This document shows positions 5,768 through 7,517 of a DNA stretch of 7,517 bases, one piece after another. The position numbers and the translations under genes are program-made. The notes beneath the pieces were generated by a model. The model was not told where the DNA came from. It worked only from the letters and a program-made list of their open reading frames with translations, and made no database searches. The stretch is from Nostoc cf. edaphicum LEGE 07299 (GTDB taxonomy: Bacteria > Cyanobacteriota > Cyanobacteriia > Cyanobacteriales > Nostocaceae): positions 1-7,517 of the forward strand of contig NZ_JADEXF010000136.1 of assembly GCF_015207245.1 (NCBI RefSeq), in the 5' to 3' direction. Positions within the stretch are counted from its first letter, which is position 1. Each line of letters opens with the position of its first letter.

Positions 5768-6922
5768 ATGAACGATAAGCTGATGCTGATGATTCCAGGC
5801 CCTACACCGGTGCCAGAAGCTGCCTTACTGGCATTAGCCAAGCATCCGATTGGGCACCGTACTAGTGAATTTAGCAACATATTGGCAGAGGTGACAGAAA
5901 ATCTCAAGTGGCTGCACCAAACTCAAAGTGATGTGCTGACGCTGAATGTCAGTGGTACGGGTGCTGTAGAAGCGGGAATAATTAATTTTCTTTCTCCAGG
6001 CGATCGCATTTTAGTTGGTTCTAATGGTAAATTTGGCGAACGCTGGGTAGAAGTTGGCCAAGCCTACGGTTTGAATGTAGAAGAAGTTAAGGTGGAATGG
6101 GGAAAACCCTTAGACCCCGCAGTATTTGCGGAAAAACTCCAAGCAGATACTCAAAAGCAAATCAAAGCTGTAATCATTACCCATAGCGAAACCTCGACGG
6201 GTGTGTTGAATGACCTAGAAACAATCAACCGCCACGTTAAAGAACACGGTGAAGCTTTAATTATCGTTGATGCCGTCACGAGCTTGGGTGCATTCAATCT
6301 ACCTGTGGATGCTTGGGGTTTGGATATAGTCGCCTCCGGTTCCCAAAAAGGTTATATGATTCCACCGGGATTGGGTTTTGTCTCTGTCAGTGCCAAAGCT
6401 TGGGAAGCTTATAAAACTGCGAAGCTACCGAAATATTATTTGGATTTAGGCAAATATCGCAAAGCCACAGCCAAAAATACAACTCCATTTACTCCCCCTG
6501 TGAACTTGATCGTAGCGTTACACACCACGTTGCGAATCATGAAAGAGGAAGGCTTGGAATCAGTATTTGCTCGACATGAACGGCTGAAAAATGCCACCCG
6601 CGCCGCCATAAAAGGGTTAAATTTACCCCTGCTTGCAGCAGATAATTCCGCTAGTCCGGCGATTACAGCTGTAGCACCACAAGGAATTGAACCGGATAAG
6701 ATTCGGTCATTGATGAAAAAACGCTTTGATATTGCCCTTGCTGGTGGTCAAGACCATTTGAGCAATAAGATTTTCCGTATTGGTCACTTGGGTTTTGTGA
6801 GCGATCGCGATATCCTTAGCTGCATAGCATCCTTAGAAGTTACCCTCACAGAACTTGGCTACGAAGACTTTACTCCTGGTTCTGGTATAGCAGCAGCAGT
6901 TAAAGTGTTTACTCAGTCCTGA
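5768..6922 (+). CDS. Class V PLP-dependent aminotransferase (alanine/serine-glyoxylate aminotransferase type)
   Basis: A 384-aa soluble enzyme of fold-type I. Family members transfer the amino group of alanine or serine to glyoxylate, making glycine and pyruvate or hydroxypyruvate, a step of the cyanobacterial photorespiratory glycolate pathway. Visible features: IPGPTPVPEAAL (9-20) at the N-terminus; SGTGAVEAG (62-70), the phosphate-binding turn; VDAVTSLGA (167-175) with D168 contacting the pyridine nitrogen; SGSQKGYM (190-197) with K194 as the Schiff-base lysine; and FRIGHLG (336-342) with R337 as the likely carboxylate-binding arginine. Length is normal. AGGA at 5757-5760, 7 nt before the ATG, supports the start. 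Cyanobacterial homologs are often labelled 'soluble hydrogenase 42 kDa (tritium exchange) subunit'; no iron-sulfur or nickel-binding motif is present here, so I read that name as historical. The exact amino donor cannot be told from sequence. A terminator follows, and the gene stands alone. Confidence 0.95.
   Translation: MNDKLMLMIPGPTPVPEAALLALAKHPIGHRTSEFSNILAEVTENLKWLHQTQSDVLTLNVSGTGAVEAGIINFLSPGDRILVGSNGKFGERWVEVGQAYGLNVEEVKVEWGKPLDPAVFAEKLQADTQKQIKAVIITHSETSTGVLNDLETINRHVKEHGEALIIVDAVTSLGAFNLPVDAWGLDIVASGSQKGYMIPPGLGFVSVSAKAWEAYKTAKLPKYYLDLGKYRKATAKNTTPFTPPVNLIVALHTTLRIMKEEGLESVFARHERLKNATRAAIKGLNLPLLAADNSASPAITAVAPQGIEPDKIRSLMKKRFDIALAGGQDHLSNKIFRIGHLGFVSDRDILSCIASLEVTLTELGYEDFTPGSGIAAAVKVFTQS
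6000..6007. repeat. HIP1 octamer, copy 1
   Basis: GCGATCGC, the highly iterated palindrome of many cyanobacterial genomes, inside the aminotransferase gene. Confidence 0.9.
6801..6808. repeat. HIP1 octamer, copy 2
   Basis: Second GCGATCGC, also inside the aminotransferase gene. I found none in the rest of the window, including the 2.6 kb leuS. Confidence 0.9.
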
Positions 6923-6932
6923 GTACTAAATC

Positions 6933-6966
6933 AAAAGAGCGAGTTAAATTATCAACTCGCTCTTTT
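6933..6966. terminator. Intrinsic terminator of the aminotransferase gene
   Basis: A perfect 13-bp inverted repeat, AAAAGAGCGAGTT (6933-6945) with AACTCGCTCTTTT (6954-6966), has an 8-nt loop and starts 10 nt after the stop codon. The flanking A and T runs make it usable in both directions, which suits the convergent DUF2949 gene on the other strand. Confidence 0.88.
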
Positions 6967-7158
6967 AATTTGTATATAGAGTAGAAACCGTCAGAGTCAA
7001 GAGAGCTATATCTCAACCTTTGCATAAGGTAGAGTTGATGTGGCATACCTCAATTCTCCTAAATGACACCCAGTTGCCCTAGATAGTATTATTTGCTTTG
7101 AAAAAAGTCGCACTGTATCTTTGACACCAAACAAGAATAACTTTGGCAACTTAGTATC

Positions 7159-7259
7159 ATACCAAATTGGCATCAATAATATTGTTTAGGATTCTGCTAA
7201 TAGGCATTTGGTAAAAATTTTTAATCCAAAGTCTAAAATCTCCAATCCAAAATTGGTAT
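7159..7259. repeat. Spacer element framed by ATACCAA/TTGGTAT with internal heptad repeats
   Basis: ATACCAA (7159-7165) and TTGGTAT (7253-7259) are inverted copies framing 101 bp. The right part is built of degenerate heptads: AATCCAA (7223-7229), AGTCTAA (7230-7236), AATCTCC (7237-7243), AATCCAA (7244-7250), AATTGGT (7251-7257). It resembles the short tandemly repeated heptanucleotide sequences known in Anabaena and Calothrix. The element ends 3 bases from the stop codon of the DUF2949 gene. The rest of the 6967-7262 spacer shows nothing I can name. Confidence 0.45.
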
Positions 7260-7262
7260 AAT

Positions 7263-7454
7263 CTACGCCGTCTCCAGCCAATCATAAATTTGTTCTAATT
7301 GCTCTAGAGTAATCAACCCATATTGCCAAAGAATCATTGCCAAAGGGCCTGGGTCTTGCTCCCGATGACGAAGCGCCACTGCTAGTGATGCTGTGGAAAT
7401 CGCCAAATCTTCTTGCAAAAAATGAATCAGTCGAGAATATTTTGATGGTGACAT
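7263..7454 (-). CDS. DUF2949 family small protein, cyanobacterial, function unknown
   Basis: A 63-aa protein when started at the ATG on the minus strand at 7454-7452. DUF2949 is recognised from SPSKYSRLIHFLQEDLAI (2-19), ALRHREQDPGPLAMILWQYG (27-46) and ITLEQLEQIYDWLE (48-61). It is a compact, mostly helical protein with no signal peptide or membrane segment, and the family is essentially restricted to cyanobacteria, with no known role. A longer frame begins at an ATG 12 codons upstream (7490), but AGGAGGTGAG (7470-7461) lies inside that extension, 10 nt before the second ATG, and the family's usual MSPS-like opening starts there, so the shorter form is preferred. It converges with the aminotransferase gene; a regulatory or protein-binding role is only a guess. 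Confidence 0.88.
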   Translation of the reverse strand: MSPSKYSRLIHFLQEDLAISTASLAVALRHREQDPGPLAMILWQYGLITLEQLEQIYDWLETA

Positions 7455-7464
7455 TTGTATCTCA

Positions 7465-7470
7465 CCTCCT
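7465..7470 (-). promoter_or_regulatory. Ribosome binding site fixing the DUF2949 start
   Basis: On the minus strand AGGAGG, continuing as TGAG, lies 10 nt before the ATG at 7454. The upstream ATG at 7490 has no such site. Confidence 0.7.
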
Positions 7471-7517
7471 TGTGCAGAATGTATTGTCATATATCAGTTC
7501 ACCATTACTCGGTAGAC

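Noticed and set aside
1..7517. CRISPR array, tRNA, rRNA or a complete insertion sequence
   Set aside because: No regularly spaced long direct repeats, no tRNA T-arm or cloverleaf pattern, no rRNA-like stretch and no transposase-like frame were seen.

Overview
The window looks like part of a filamentous, heterocyst-type cyanobacterial chromosome (Nostoc, Anabaena, Calothrix or Nodularia-like). This rests on the protein types (a cyanobacterial LeuRS, an alanine/serine-glyoxylate aminotransferase of the kind once named 'soluble hydrogenase subunit', and a DUF2949 protein), two HIP1 octamers (GCGATCGC), several families of short intergenic repeats typical of Nostocales, and AT-rich spacers. The species cannot be fixed from the sequence alone.

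Layout: (1) 2-661, a DNA-alkylation-repair dioxygenase of the AlkB/ALKBH2 type. Its frame is open to the left edge, so its 5' end is probably outside the window. It is followed by a clear intrinsic terminator (714-737). (2) 738-1058, an AT-rich leader with three copies of TGAGCATT in front of leuS. (3) 1059-3698, leucyl-tRNA synthetase, complete. (4) 3744-3784, a short CGCAGAG-type repeat. (5) 3872-4543, a two-gene module, DUF433 antitoxin followed 3 nt later by a DUF5615 PIN-like toxin. (6) 4544-5767, a 1.2 kb stretch without a conventional gene. It holds a long hairpin terminator, a second hairpin with an alternative fold, a dispersed palindromic repeat, two very short ORFs (one with a perfect AGGAGG), overlapping alternative hairpins, a promoter-like extended -10 with a GGTCA-N3-TGACC palindrome, and an 11-bp tandem duplication just before the next gene. 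(7) 5768-6922, class V PLP-dependent aminotransferase, followed by a 13-bp hairpin terminator. (8) 7263-7454, minus strand, a 63-aa DUF2949 protein, convergent with the aminotransferase; a heptad-type repeat abuts its stop codon.

The genes are mostly independent housekeeping units (repair, translation, glyoxylate/photorespiratory metabolism). The only obvious co-transcribed pair is the toxin-antitoxin module. I see no clear new multi-gene system. The least explained part is the 1.2 kb stretch ahead of the aminotransferase, which may hold a small protein, a long structured leader or a small RNA.
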